Below are positions 1 to 12,844 of a DNA stretch of 64,000 nucleotides, piece by piece (positions within the stretch are counted from its first letter, which is position 1; every line of letters begins with the position of its first letter). The translations under genes were made by a program, and so were the position numbers. The stretch covers positions 20,453,883 through 20,517,882 of the forward strand of contig NC_088789.1 of assembly GCF_949628265.1 (NCBI RefSeq), written 5' to 3'. The notes beneath the pieces were generated by a model. That model had not been told where the DNA came from. It saw nothing but the letters and a program-made list of their open reading frames with translations, and did no database searches. Source of the DNA: Cloeon dipterum. Taxonomy: Eukaryota; Arthropoda; Insecta; Ephemeroptera; Baetidae.

Positions 1-2347
<2,347 letters not shown>

Positions 2348-3038
2348 ATTAGATCATTCCATTCGGAAAAATTCCAAGTGTGGGGATTTTGTGTTTGGTT
2401 CACCAACATTGCCACAGATTGCCATTTTTTATTTTGTTAATTAAATTAACTGCGTTAAGAAATAGAAAATCAAAGTAACGGTTGCTATATATTTGCGTTG
2501 ATATTTGACTGCTATAATTTAAGTTGGGACTTAATTTTGCTCACCGTGCTTTTGCGCCCCGCAAGTTATCTCATTCCTCATCCTCACAAGGAGTAAAACT
2601 GCACCACATTCCTCTGTATGATTTTTTTGTTGTCGCCAACGGGTCGTGACAGTTACCCGTGTGTGAGAATTCCTGGCCCCAGCCTTTAGACAAAAAGTGT
2701 TCATACAATTTAGCAAACACGCTGGGATCAATGTTTTCGACGTTTCAATGACACAATTGACTGTGATAAAAATGAAGAATCACACTTCACACCAACTGAT
2801 GCGATTTTTGTAACTTTGGATAGGTGCACCTTTTTGATTAAATTTGTTGTAAAGGAAGCCAGTTTGCAATAAATTGTTGATTTTTCATTGACGAAATACA
2901 TGATATTTTAATTAATGAAACCACATTCAGCTTAGAAAAAGGATCATTACAACCTAGCTTGCATTTAAAACTGTACAGTCCATTGATATGCAAACAACGT
3001 CCCTCTCGCAGACACTCCGGAAACTGTCACGAACACTT
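2348..3038. other. Convergent intergenic region between ADPGK and BRMS1
   Basis: Carries the 3' untranslated ends of two genes transcribed towards each other. A + strand AATAAA at 2868-2873 could serve ADPGK (about 520 nt after its stop), and a - strand AATAAA (TTTATT on +) at 2428-2433 could serve BRMS1. If both are used, the two 3' UTRs overlap. No further coding signal was seen. Confidence 0.4.
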
Positions 3039-4891
3039 TCAGTACAAGAACGACGTCTCGGATTTTCTTATGGTCTGTGCCTTTTTGATGACAGTCCAAT
3101 CCTCCAGGATTTCGCTATCAGTCAACATATACACAACATAGGGCCCGGACACTGTGACCGGCTTCCTTCTCCTCTCGTTCGGCGAGGCGTCCTTCAGGGC
3201 TGCACCGTCGCCGTCGCCACCACTGCCGCCATGACGGTGTTTCTTTGATCTTTTTGAAAGGCTCTCCATCCACAAACCGGAGGAAATGTCTGTGTTATTG
3301 CGATCATCTTCCAGCCGCCGGATCTTTTCTTCCAGGTCGCTGTTAATCATGTCTCTGAGCAGCGCTTTTTCACTCTAGAAATTCAGGTACATGAGAAGGG
3401 TTTGCTAAAAATGCAACAAATTAACAAAGATACCTTTTTTCCCCTGTGAGAACCCCCCATTCCCACAGTATTTTTTTTAGATGCATAAAATAAAAAAAAC
3501 ACTTACAAATTGGTAATATAAATCAAATTTTCCTCGAACAAAAATCCCTTTCAATATAATAATATAGCATCACGTGTCCTACATAAATATAAGAAGCCTA
3601 AAATGCTATAAACGGAAAATTAATCAAAACGGTTCAAAATATTTTTAACTGATTTTGCATAGGGCTCTACTTTACAAATCAATACATGTTGGGAAATTGC
3701 GTTCTAATTGTTAATTGTTCTTTCCAGAGGTTTGCAGCACAATATTTTTTACTGTTGAGCACCCAAAGGTGGCCATATAGGAAAATTGACACTTTAAAAA
3801 TTAAACAATAACTAATTTTTTATGTCCTAACGATTAATTTTCTTTCTATAAGTTGAAAATAAATAATTGTTGTTAATTTTATATGACTTATTCTCCTTTG
3901 AAATCATTTGTCATGAATTTTGGGGAAAAATGTATAAATCTCTTGCTTGTAAATAAACGCTAGATTTAAAAAAAATTAGCTCAGTCATCAACACAATTTA
4001 CAAAAATAGTATTTTTTTTTAAGTTTTTCTCCAGGCATCAATTTGGCAAGAGGGAAATGAAAACGAAAAATGCATCCAGACCATTTTAGGTTTTTACACC
4101 ACAAGTTTCAATGATTTTTATCCAATTTTTTTTTCGCAAATCTTCTGAGGGAAGGGGGTAGAAGTTATAAAAATTTATAACAAACACTAAGAGCCAATGG
4201 GGAAACAACCATGAATTTTCCAATTTTAAGTAAGAGTATCAAGCGCTTACCTCAAAATTTTGGTGAGATGCAAGCTCTTCAGCGTCAAATTTATTCATTA
4301 TATTTTCGATGCGATATTTCTTGAGTACTTCGGCTACATTCATTCGGATGTTCATATTCTCCTCAAGCTCCTCCAAAGGTTGCAGGTACTCTTGCGCTTT
4401 CCCGCACCGAACTTCCACCAGCTTTGCTTCAACCTGGCTTACTCTTTCTCTATAGAGCCTTGGAAAAAATAATTAAATTAGACAAAATATTAAAAAACTG
4501 GGGCAGTTAAGTTTTTTTGACCTTTTCAGGAGATATTACAAATTCATTAAAATGCGATTTTGTGTTTACTGTTTAATGGTTACGCTTTGAAATAAATACA
4601 TACTGCTCTTTAATTAGGCTAAACTGCCTCTCGAGGTCCGCCAAATCTTCCAGGCACTCTACTCTGCGTCGGGCGCATGTTTCATCGTCCATTTCTGAAT
4701 GAAAGAAAGAAAGAGAAACGTTAACAACCAATAAATTTTTTCAAAATAAATTAGGACAGACCAGAGCTATCATCGGTATCGGACGAATCGCTGGCGTCCA
4801 GACTGGACGAGGACTTGTCCGAGTCGCCCGAGTCCTGCTCCATGTCTTCGGCGTCGCTTTCATCCCGCTCTTGCTCTTTTACGACTGGCAT
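3039..4891 (-). CDS. BRMS1: BRMS1/BRMS1L family protein (Sin3-HDAC corepressor subunit)
   Basis: Nuclear subunit of the Sin3/HDAC repressor complex. Four exons on the - strand: 4762-4891 (ATG), 4604-4694, 4251-4458, 3039-3374 (TGA). They total 765 nt and 254 aa. The N-terminus is an acidic Ser/Asp/Glu-rich stretch (about residues 4-45, ending DDSSEMDDE), as in vertebrate BRMS1L. It is followed by a coiled-coil region: [19 protein letters not shown], then [13 protein letters not shown]. Next comes [14 protein letters not shown], and finally the signature [19 protein letters not shown]. The protein stops shortly after that signature ([10 protein letters not shown]...), as in short BRMS1, and lacks the longer C-terminal extension of vertebrate BRMS1L. 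A Gly/Asp/Lys-rich insert (around [13 protein letters not shown]) replaces the usual linker. Introns are 67, 145 and 876 nt. The start is the first in-frame ATG before the acidic tract. A CCAAT element (CGTCCAATCAG near 4972-4982) lies just upstream. Confidence 0.92.
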
Positions 4892-5607
4892 CTTCACGGG
4901 ATTTTATCTAATTATGTTGAATCTGTAGCAGTCGATTTTTTTCTCGTCTGCCGTCTGTTTAAGTTAATTTCGTCCAATCAGCTGTGCGGCGCCTCCGAAG
5001 TGTTTTGAGCTGATTTTTGTCTCAAAACTGCCGCCCTACACTGAATTTCGGAAGTGGACACAACTTTCTTCAGCAAAAATGCAACAATCTGGGCCAAAAC
5101 TCGTTTCTCTCTTCTCCAGGTTCTCATCACCAGGTACACAAACGCATCAAGCGCCCAGTTCCCCCGCTGAGTGGCTGGCTGTGGCTGACGACCACGCCCC
5201 CTCTAACTCACTGACAACATCAACATCAGAGACCCCTATTGGTTGGAATTTGAAAGCGTGAAATGTAATTCATGGTAAAGCAACAATCATCGTTCTAAAT
5301 GATTATTTTTTCTAGTTACCCTTAGCGGAAATCCTTCCTAGGTGAATGAGGATTCCGCCAGAATAAAATATATATTTTTTTTAAATTTTTAATCACGTTG
5401 GTATTAACAGTACTTCTTCTTGGCCAGAGTAGAGTTTCATCAAATAATCTTTTCTTCCTTTGTTCTCAGGCTTCAGATGTTGTGAGAGGCTTTTTGAAAA
5501 AGTGTTTTGCAGATTTTAAAACAATCCCAACGAGAAAATGGCCATTTTAAGTCAATCATTGCTTAATTTTCATTAATTTGAACAAAAAAAATACTCAGTG
5601 ATAAAAA
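4892..5607. other. BRMS1 upstream region, GC-richer, with a short hairpin
   Basis: Contains the presumed BRMS1 promoter (about 4900-5060, with a CCAAT motif). A 60-codon open frame at 5079-5261 has no recognisable content and no downstream exon, so I do not call it a gene. An imperfect inverted repeat at 5325-5358 is listed separately. The rest is AT-rich with nothing recognised. Confidence 0.4.
5325..5358. repeat. Short hairpin, 10-bp stem with one bulge
   Basis: The arm GCGGAAATCCT pairs with AGGATTCCGC across a loop of about 13 nt, leaving one bulged A. It is followed within 5 bases by AATAAA. It does not match the histone 3' stem-loop consensus. No gene was found immediately upstream on the + strand, so its role is unknown. 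Confidence 0.6.
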
Positions 5608-5697
5608 TTCCCCAGGTGAGGCTCGAACTCACAACCCCGGCATAGCTTAGATACTGTCGTATAAGTACCGTGCGCTAACCAATTGCGCCACTGGGGA
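5608..5697 (-). tRNA. tRNA-Ile (anticodon UAU) with 16-nt intron
   Basis: Folds as a full cloverleaf on the - strand. The acceptor stem is TCCCCAG/CTGGGGA, with A as the discriminator base. The D-arm is GCGCAATTGGTTAGCGC. The anticodon stem is CGGTA/TGCCG with loop C-T-TAT-A-A, and the T-arm contains GTTCGAGCC. A 16-nt intron interrupts the anticodon loop right after base 37, the canonical position; it contains TAT/ATA complementarity to the anticodon. The mature length is 74 nt. A T5 run on the - strand directly follows the 3' end (5603-5607) as an RNA polymerase III terminator. Introns are usual in animal tRNA-Ile(UAU). Confidence 0.95.
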
Positions 5698-6037
5698 TTC
5701 AACCGTAGTGGAGGCCAAAGTGCCTACATAACCCGAAACACACTTTGTCCATAATTTCAAACTGAATCTGGGTCGATAGGAACACATTCGTCTCTCGAAA
5801 TGCTCAGTCCCTCTTTTGCATCATTAGTTAAAAAAATAGGAAATAAGCCAAATTCACCAGAAAAATAGCTTTTATTAAAAAGGGATGTATACAATGAAGT
5901 AATGCAAAAATAGTAGTGCTTACCAAAAATAAATTTTCGGGTACCCTGAATAAAAAATTATATACATACGAGAGCTACTGGAATTGGGCTAAGAGTTTTC
6001 GTAAATAATTCATATAAAAAAAGTACAAAAAGGGATG

Positions 6038-6109
6038 AGGTCCCACCGAGATTTGAACTCGGATCGCTGGATTCAAAGTCCAGAGTGCTAACCATTACAC
6101 CATGGGACC
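6038..6109 (-). tRNA. tRNA-Gln (anticodon UUG)
   Basis: A 72-nt intronless cloverleaf on the - strand. The acceptor stem is GGTCCCA paired with TGGGACC and the discriminator base is U. The D-arm is GTAATGGTTAGCAC, the anticodon stem is CTGGA/TCCAG with loop C-T-TTG-A-A, and the T-loop is GTTCAAATC. It lies 340 nt from the tRNA-Ile gene on the same strand. A-rich + strand sequence just below its 3' end supplies a T-run on the transcribed strand. Confidence 0.95.
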
Positions 6110-6297
6110 GTCATGTTTGTAATCGAGGTTGCATACACCACATATACTGAATTGATAACTATGCGATTCTGACGCCATCTACAAGGGAATTCTGGAACGT
6201 AGTTGCGCGCGTAGTATTCGAGCTGCATAGCGAAAGAGTTGAATAATTGTAGATTCTCTTGTTCGTTTTGCTCGTGGTGCTATTTGCGATTTTGAGA

Positions 6298-7010
6298 ATG
6301 ATGAGCGTTGTTCTCGCCAGATCTTCGGATGGAGATGAAGAAATGACAGATGGCAGCACCTTTGCCGATATCTGGAGTGCCCTACAGGTGATTAAAAGTG
6401 AAATATTTAAAATCTCGAAATTGTAATAATTAATCGAAATATCTAAAATATAATTATAATTATGATCATTATATCATGCGGAAAGACACTTTAAGGCAAA
6501 ATTAATTATAAAGCGATTTAGTAAAAATAAATTGCAAACTAAACTAGTCAAATACTAAATAAACCCTATTTTGGTCCGACACACAATCATTACAATTTTA
6601 ATTGTTTTTTATTTTTTTTCTTGATATCTTTTAGGAGACCAACAGCAATTTGCAGAAATGCAATGAGATCATCAACAAATTTTACTTCGATACCGACACC
6701 AAACCAAAAAGAATGGCCGTTGCCCATGAAGAAGCGACATTCACCCTGAGTGAAAATTCTACTCTGATTGGCGTGGGTTGCATGGATCACAGCTGCCAGA
6801 CCAAGGTAGATTTAAATATGAAAAGGAATTGGAAATTAATTAACTGGTCGAATTCCTAAAGCATCCACCTGAAATGTCGCTTGAAATGACTGAAAACAAT
6901 AGGAGTACAGAGAAAATTGATTCCGACAAGAAGCGCTCCATAAAGGTAAGAATGATTCTTCAGATTTGTATATCTTAATATATTGATATTTTTAGAGGTC
7001 TAATTTCTAA
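6298..7010 (+). CDS. Unrecognised small protein, four exons
   Basis: Exons 6298-6387, 6635-6805, 6862-6945 and 6996-7010 (TAA) splice, all in phase 0, into a 119-aa protein. The introns are 247, 56 and 50 nt, matching other short introns here, and the third exon ends in a strong AAG|GTAAGA donor. Visible blocks are a Ser/Asp/Glu-rich N-terminus (SSDGDEEMTDGSTFADIWSA), a probable helix (SNLQKCNEIINKFYF), a compact central part (MAVAHEEATFTLSENSTLIG) with CMDHSC, and a basic tail (KKRSIKR). No family is recognised. The start is the first of two tandem ATGs. The same frame stays open upstream to a TAG at 6250-6252 and reads hydrophobic there, without an ATG, so a 5' exon with a membrane segment is possible. 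The exon order is well supported; the last, four-codon exon is the weakest part. Confidence 0.55.
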
Positions 7011-8178
7011 TAGACGCGTAATTTTAAGCGGCAGCTGGCTGCATCGGCTTGAGCCGACCTTTTGCTCGGCGTCGGGTGAGCATTTTTGCCGTCGCGGCTG
7101 AGAAAATTTTAACTGAAGTTTGAGTCAAACGGATTTTTTTAGTTTTTTCTCCGGCACTTTCTGATTTTTCTACTTTCTAACCAGCGGCTGGCGCAGCTTG
7201 GCACAACGGCCGCCGTATCAATGATCTAATTAAACTCTTGTCTGTGATACGAATATTTTTAAAACGTTTAATTTTAAATACCGCGTGTGTTTAAAAGAAA
7301 TTTCAATTGGGAAAAGATATGCATGCTTGAAATAATTTATATTATATGTCAATTGTATTTAAAGCATTACAATGACGAACAGAAGATATTTCTAATAGTA
7401 AACAAATTATTATAATAGGAGAGCTGAAATTTAATATTATGGAATTATAGACGTAACGCACTGATAAGAGTGATAAGACATGGCGATCGAGCTGTCATTA
7501 AGTAATCTGAAAACGCGGAGTTTGGCTGACTTGTGTATTAAAAGGATAAACAATATGCAGACTGTATAGCGTTACTCACGATTGTATTCTCTTTGCTCCT
7601 GAATATTTTTTTTTATCAGAGGTGCGTAAGCTAGTCTATTAGCTTCAATAATTGAACTTGTTGGAGTCTGTGGCCATTCTTAAAATGAATTATTTCTGCA
7701 GCCCAGCTCAAAATATTTTGAATTCTTAACATGAAATTGGAATTCGTGGCACATTCATAGGGTTATTTGTGATATGAAATTCTCATGTGACTATCACGAA
7801 ATAAGTTAAATTTCATTGGTGTCAATGGATTTGTGCTGATTTTATATGTGGAATTCGTAAAGAATATTATCATTTTTTTCTTCATCAATTTTTTATTGTT
7901 AAAAAATATACACAGCAATTTCTCCAAATCTGGACGAAACACAGAATTAGCTTTGCTTTGATTAATCCATAATTAAATTATGGGCCAGCAAAACAGGTTC
8001 TCATCTGCCTGGATTTGAGCAAAGAAGTGCCGATCAACAATTAAAACAATTACAAGATAAAAGTCTTTTGTCGGTCAGTGCAGTCTCGGCGTAAAAGCAA
8101 AAGCTAATAGATATCAGTTAAATGCTTCAAAGGGGGAGGTTTTCGTGTCCGTTCTTACGAAAGGGTTGGGAAATTGCT
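7011..8178. other. Intergenic, no gene seen
   Basis: A GC-rich patch at about 7025-7215 (several CGGC/GCCG words and a GT-AG-like pair of signals) stands out from the AT-rich surroundings but has no long frame. A - strand polyadenylation signal (TTTATT on +) at 7892-7897 may serve the 111-aa cuticular gene. Nothing else was recognised. Confidence 0.35.
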
Positions 8179-9168
8179 CTAGTAGACAAAACGAAGCCTG
8201 GGCAGAACGTTGCGCACCACAGTGTACCTCTTGACCAACACAGGTGGTGAGTACCTGCAATAGGAAACGATACATTTCAAAATTGTTGGATTATAAGCTA
8301 TTTTTTCAGAAGAATTAAAATTTAGAAATAACGAAAAGGTTTTTATTATAAAAAAAGAAAACAAGTTTTTATAATGAGTATTTGACATGTGACTGGAAAG
8401 ACTTGTGTTTGTAAATGTGTATATCGTAGATGTGATGATTTATATATTTTTTTTTAATTTGATCTTGACAACTATTCAAAAGTCATTGTAAATATTCCGA
8501 CTTAATGAATAAAGAAAATTTGAATTGAATTGAAGTTTTTTGGGAGTTACTGACCTGACGACTGGGGCAACGGGGACAGGAACTGGCACGGCCCTGACAA
8601 TTGGTGGATGGAAAGGGATGGGATGAGCAACCGGAACATGAACCGGTGCAGGCGCCGCGAATGGTGTCGCCACCGGAATGGGTGCGGGGGCCACGGCGAG
8701 CGGGGCGGCAAGGGGGCCGGTGGCAAAGTGGTAGATGCCCTGTGCGGCACGCTTCTCCACCGCAGGCTCGCCCATGGCGACAGCGACCAGTGCCTGAAAA
8801 TTCAAATTGGTATAATTTTTTATAATGAATACTTTTAAATTAATCACAGCATGAACTTCAAAACGGACATTGAATTTGTTTTTAGTAAAGATATTTCATA
8901 ATGAGCATAAAGTTGTTGAATAAAAATGATTGTTATTTTTTTAAAAATTACTCAAATCTTTCTTTTTTAAAATTGAGCAACAAATACTGTTTTAATAACA
9001 GTGCGTAAATAAAATATGATGATAATAATATATTGAATTGAAATTCAAAATTTGGCCCTCCTCTGTTTTAAAATTTAAATCAAACGACTGTATTAAAATA
9101 TTTGCAATCCTTTTTCAAAAAACTTAAATCGATCAGAACACACTTACCAGAACAATGAACAGCTTCAT
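8179..9168 (-). CDS. Secreted Pro/Ala/Val-rich cuticular-type protein, 111 aa
   Basis: Exons on the - strand: 9148-9168 (ATG, 7 codons), 8555-8793, 8179-8254 (TAG). They total 336 nt with introns of 354 and 300 nt. The signal peptide is about residues 1-15 (MKLFIVLALVAVAMG), split by the phase-0 first intron. A short pro-region ends in VEKR at residues 19-22. The mature part is built from Pro-Val-Ala words (PLAAPLAVAPAPIPVATPFA, VPVAHPIPFHPP, AVPVPVPVAP) and ends in a more ordinary basic/Tyr segment (LVKRYTVVRNVLP). No chitin-binding Rebers-Riddiford motif is present, so it belongs with non-RR low-complexity cuticle proteins by inference. Reading on past the second donor gives a different C-terminus of about 24 residues, so intron retention could make an alternative end. 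A TATA box lies at 9217-9223. Confidence 0.82.
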
Positions 9169-9216
9169 GATTGAGTCTTGACTACGAGTGTATGCTTTTT
9201 TTGCGGCGGCGGCCCT

Positions 9217-9223
9217 TTTTATA
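9217..9223 (-). promoter_or_regulatory. TATA box of 111-aa cuticular gene
   Basis: TATAAAA on the - strand, 49 nt upstream of the ATG, in a locally GC-rich promoter. It leaves room for a TSS about 30 nt downstream and a very short leader. Confidence 0.75.
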
Positions 9224-11320
9224 CTGCCGCCCCCGCTTTCGCTCCAAAAAGGGCGGCCGCTTTTCACTCCCGTGTTAGCTAATGGCCGATCGATTTGTGC
9301 GCATATCACGCGCCTCCTAATTGAACACTCAAAACGAATTAGTCCGGCCTGCTCGCCGCGCAGTTCATTTCGCTTTCATTTGGTCGCTTTTGCATAACAT
9401 ACCACTGCACACCGCGGAAGTTGAAACGGTTATCTCTGAAATTAAGCAAAAGACACTGCGTTTATCGCAGAGATGGACAGGTGACAAATAAATGACACTA
9501 CTAGTCATTTGTTGGGTGGCCTAATAGAACTCTCGTTACACAAGTCTACGTTACGTTATACGCCTTATAATTTTCATTCCTTGAAAGCGAATGTGCCCTT
9601 AATTTAGATTTAGTATTTTTTAGTTTCTGTTTTTGCCTGCCCCAAGAAACGTTTGGGTTAAAGTTTTGATGCATTCAAAAATTCCCCTTTTCATATTTGT
9701 TATTTCTTAATTTTTGACATATTTTAAGATTCTGATGATTTCTTGGTGAATTTTGCTAACCTGCAATAAATCAACTTTAAATTTAAAAGATTGGGCGAAA
9801 CTGGTACGCGAAATTTCTTATTTTTCTTGATTCTTCCAGACTTTTGTTTACGTGATGTTATAGGAGCATATTTTTCACTCTTTGAAAAAATAGGGGTGGA
9901 ATTATTTGGCTTAGTTGAATTGTTGCTGTAAGAGTACTTTCTATCACAGGTGGGAGATTCGAGTTGCGGGATGGTCAATTTCCTTGCTCGTTTCTCTTTT
10001 CGTTTGCACTCTGAAAGGAGTGCAGGCGGACGTCTGATTCAAAATTCTCTGCAGCTAATACTGTGTGGCTTTAAATTTTGTTTTGGGGGTATAGAGTACT
10101 GTTAACGGGGCTTAAAGGGACGAAACGGTACGAGAGGGTGTGATTTATTTTATTTTACAATTTTTCGACTTGATATGGAAAATTAAAAATTCCAAAAAAT
10201 ATTTATAATTATTTTTAAAATAAAATTTGGATATGTGCGTTTCTTTTTAAAAGCAATTATGTAACTGTTTGGCAAATCCGTGTGACAATAGGGCCTAAGT
10301 GAAGTAACGCGCTAATTTATGCAACGCTCTGACTTTTGTCACGCTTTGGCAAGATGCCTAAATAGTGCGTCGAGACTTCAACGCTGGGTCAACACCACAC
10401 AATCGTGATTTTACAGAAATCCAGGCTGATTGAAAAATAGCAAAACTATTGAATCGAGATCCCGATTAGGAATATAACGTATGTTATATATATTATATAT
10501 ATGAAGTGTGTCGCTCGGGTTTGCGATTCTCGGCACTTTCGCCATCATAACGCGCAGATAGAAAGCGAGATCAAAAAAGGTTTCGGCATTTGCTTGTTTT
10601 GCATTATCAGCGGACGCGCGACAAGGCTCTTCAATCAGTCACTGCATTCCAATATTACGCTCTCGCGGCCCACTTTATTAGTTTTATAGCCGGCGCGCAG
10701 CATTCCTTAATCACAAGTCGAACTTGGTGCGCACGGGAGCGACTGATTAGGACTTTTCGCTTCCTCTTTGCTGCGCACATATATTCATAGTTTCACTTTG
10801 CATATATGCTCTAGATTGCTCTAGATTTGCATTCGTTTGTCTGGATATGGCAACGTATGGGGCAAAATAGCCCTGAAGAACCATAATAAATGTCATTTTG
10901 AAACTAGATTAGAGTGACGAAATAGTTTAGAGGAGAATGGAGTAGACACACTAAATTGGTATCTAAAATCGAAATTTCATAGGCAAAAGAGGCAGTTTTT
11001 ATCACAAATGAAGCGAAATGAAACTCAATTCACAGGATTTTTTATTTGAATTTTAATCCATGATAAATTTTGTTACAGTTGGTCACAATTTATATGCTTT
11101 TCACTATGATTGAAATAGAAATTAAAATTGAACAATGATTTTCTTTGATGATACTGGGTTTTTATTTATGGTGTTTCTGTCTCTTTCTTTCTTAAAAAAA
11201 GAAACAAGATCATTTATCTGCATTGACGGCAAACCATCATCACATTTTTTCCCGATTAATAATTACGTTCGACGAAATTCATAAATTAGCGATGCCGTGT
11301 GTGGCGTGGGCGGTTTGAGT
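9224..11320. other. Intergenic, possibly regulatory, with one orphan reading frame
   Basis: Mostly AT-rich. A - strand frame from about 10009 down to 9724 encodes a Lys/Ser/Asn-rich stretch, preceded by an acceptor-like CTCCTTTCAG. It is discussed as a finding and not called as a gene. A GC-richer patch at 10500-10800 with palindromic CG words has no gene. - strand AATAAA signals (TTTATT on +) near 11041-11046 and 11161-11166 fit the 3' end of the next gene. Confidence 0.35.
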
Positions 11321-12762
11321 TCAGCCCTGGTAGCCACCGTATTGGTAGTTGCCGCCGTGCATGTAGCTTGAGCTGCCGATGGGCCGCGTGTTGACCCAAC
11401 CGCCGCCGCCGGTGTAGTAGTCCACGTAGTCCCTGTTGTACGGCCTGTCGTATGCGCCACTGCTGCCGCCGTTGTAGCGCCAGTTGTCGCCGTTGCTGCC
11501 GTACCTGTCGTAGTAGTTGTTGTTGTTTCCGCGCCAGGAGTCTACGTTGCCGTAGCCGCCCCATCCTCCGTTGTTGTAACTGTGTTCAAAATTAAGATTA
11601 AGAAAACCGAAAAATGTAGGATTAATTTGAAGGAGGGCGTTGTGTTAGTCTTATGGAGCGGGAAGCTGATTATTTTTTTTTTAAATTGGTCCCAAAGAGA
11701 ACGGGCCTGTAACAAAAAGGTTTTTATCATTTGCCTTGAGCCTTTTTGGGGCTGCTCCGTGCTGCCTGAATATCCTGCATTAGTATTCCTGAAAGTATTT
11801 AATTAATCCGTGCTGTTCAATTTTCAAGGAAGCGTGATTTATCAAAATAAACACATCATGGTTTAAGAAAACTTATTCATCGAAATTTATTCCATCCGAA
11901 TCATTACTTGTTATTATTGTAGTATCCTCCACTGTTGTATCCATCATATCTGCCGTAGTTGTTGTTGTTATAGTTTCCGTTGTAGCCCGCGTTGCTGTAT
12001 CCACTGCCGTATCCACCACTACCGTATCCGGCGCCGCCGTAACCAGCATTGCTTCCGTAGCCGTTGTATCGGTCGTAGTAACCTCCCGATCCTCCCGATC
12101 CATACTGGTTCCTGCTCTGCAGATGGTCGTAGTAGCCACCCCCGGGGTATCCACTGCCCCCGCCGTATCCACTGCCCCCGCCGTATCCGCCGCTACCGTA
12201 GTAGCCGTTGTTGTTGTAGTAGCCAGGAGTCGAGTAGTCGTTTCTGGCGAAGAGGGTTTCACGCTTTTTGTCGGCGCCGACGGAGCTGTCCCCAGGGGCA
12301 ACGGCTACTTGGGCCTTGACATCTGTTTTGGGCTCGTCAGCGGCGAACACGTTCAGGACCAAGCACACCAACACCTTAAAATCGAATTTTGGGATTGATT
12401 TAAATACTGAAATATCAAGAGAGTTATGAAATAATTCATTATCAACTGTTGGAAATTAAATTTTTCTAGAAAATCATCCGATTTGCCACAATTTATTTTA
12501 ATTTTTAAAATTTCATGCTTTAAAAATCTTAATTTGAAATTTAAAAAAGACGTGGGAAAAATATTGTTATGCCTCGAGTAGACCGTTCAAGTAAACTTAA
12601 AACTTTCAATATTATTAAAAAACAATCAATAAAAATAAAACAGAGAAATTTGTACGGAAATAATAATTTCGTTAGCTGAATGTTTGATTCAAACAATCCA
12701 CTTAAACATAAAATAATTATTTAACCTCTTAATCTGCTTACCTGTGCTGTGATGAGCTTCAT
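11321..12762 (-). CDS. Secreted Gly/Tyr/Asn-rich protein, 248 aa
   Basis: Exons on the - strand: 12742-12762 (ATG), 11908-12374, 11321-11579 (TGA), together 747 nt. The signal peptide is about residues 1-19 (MKLITAQVLVCLVLNVFAA), split by a phase-0 intron after seven codons. The pro-region of about 25 residues ends in KKR (43-45). The mature part has GYYGSGGYGGGSGYGGGSG, GYGSNAGYGGAGYGSGGYG and NYNNNNYGRYDGYN. The last exon continues in the same style (WGGYGNVDSWRGNNNNYYD, YNRDYVDYYTGGGG, YQYGGYQG). Intron 2 (328 nt) has a donor that itself contains TAA, so unspliced RNA ends one Lys codon into the intron, giving 163 aa. I prefer the spliced form because the downstream exon has the same Tyr/Asn/Gly composition, a good acceptor (TTGAACACAG) and the right phase. 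This is a cuticular or secreted matrix-type protein by composition only. Confidence 0.8.
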
Positions 12763-12837
12763 CTTCTGTGCTGTACTGTAGTTGCTATCACGGCGGCGAG
12801 TTGCACTTAAAAGACGTGCCGCCAAAGCTCGCGCTGC

Positions 12838-12844
12838 TTTTTAA
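12838..12844 (-). promoter_or_regulatory. Possible TATA-like box of the 248-aa gene
   Basis: A TTAAAAA-type AT motif on the - strand, in a GC-rich context about 75 nt upstream of the start codon. It is weaker than the TATA boxes of the sister genes, and a second AT motif (12806-12815) is closer. Confidence 0.3.

Noticed and set aside
5079..5261. 60-codon + strand frame near the BRMS1 promoter
   Set aside because: No motif, no downstream exon, Ser/Thr-rich low-information sequence.
11904..12374. 156-codon frame taken as a complete protein
   Set aside because: Its last codons are intron sequence in the preferred model and its apparent start is an internal Leu codon; the true start is 12762.
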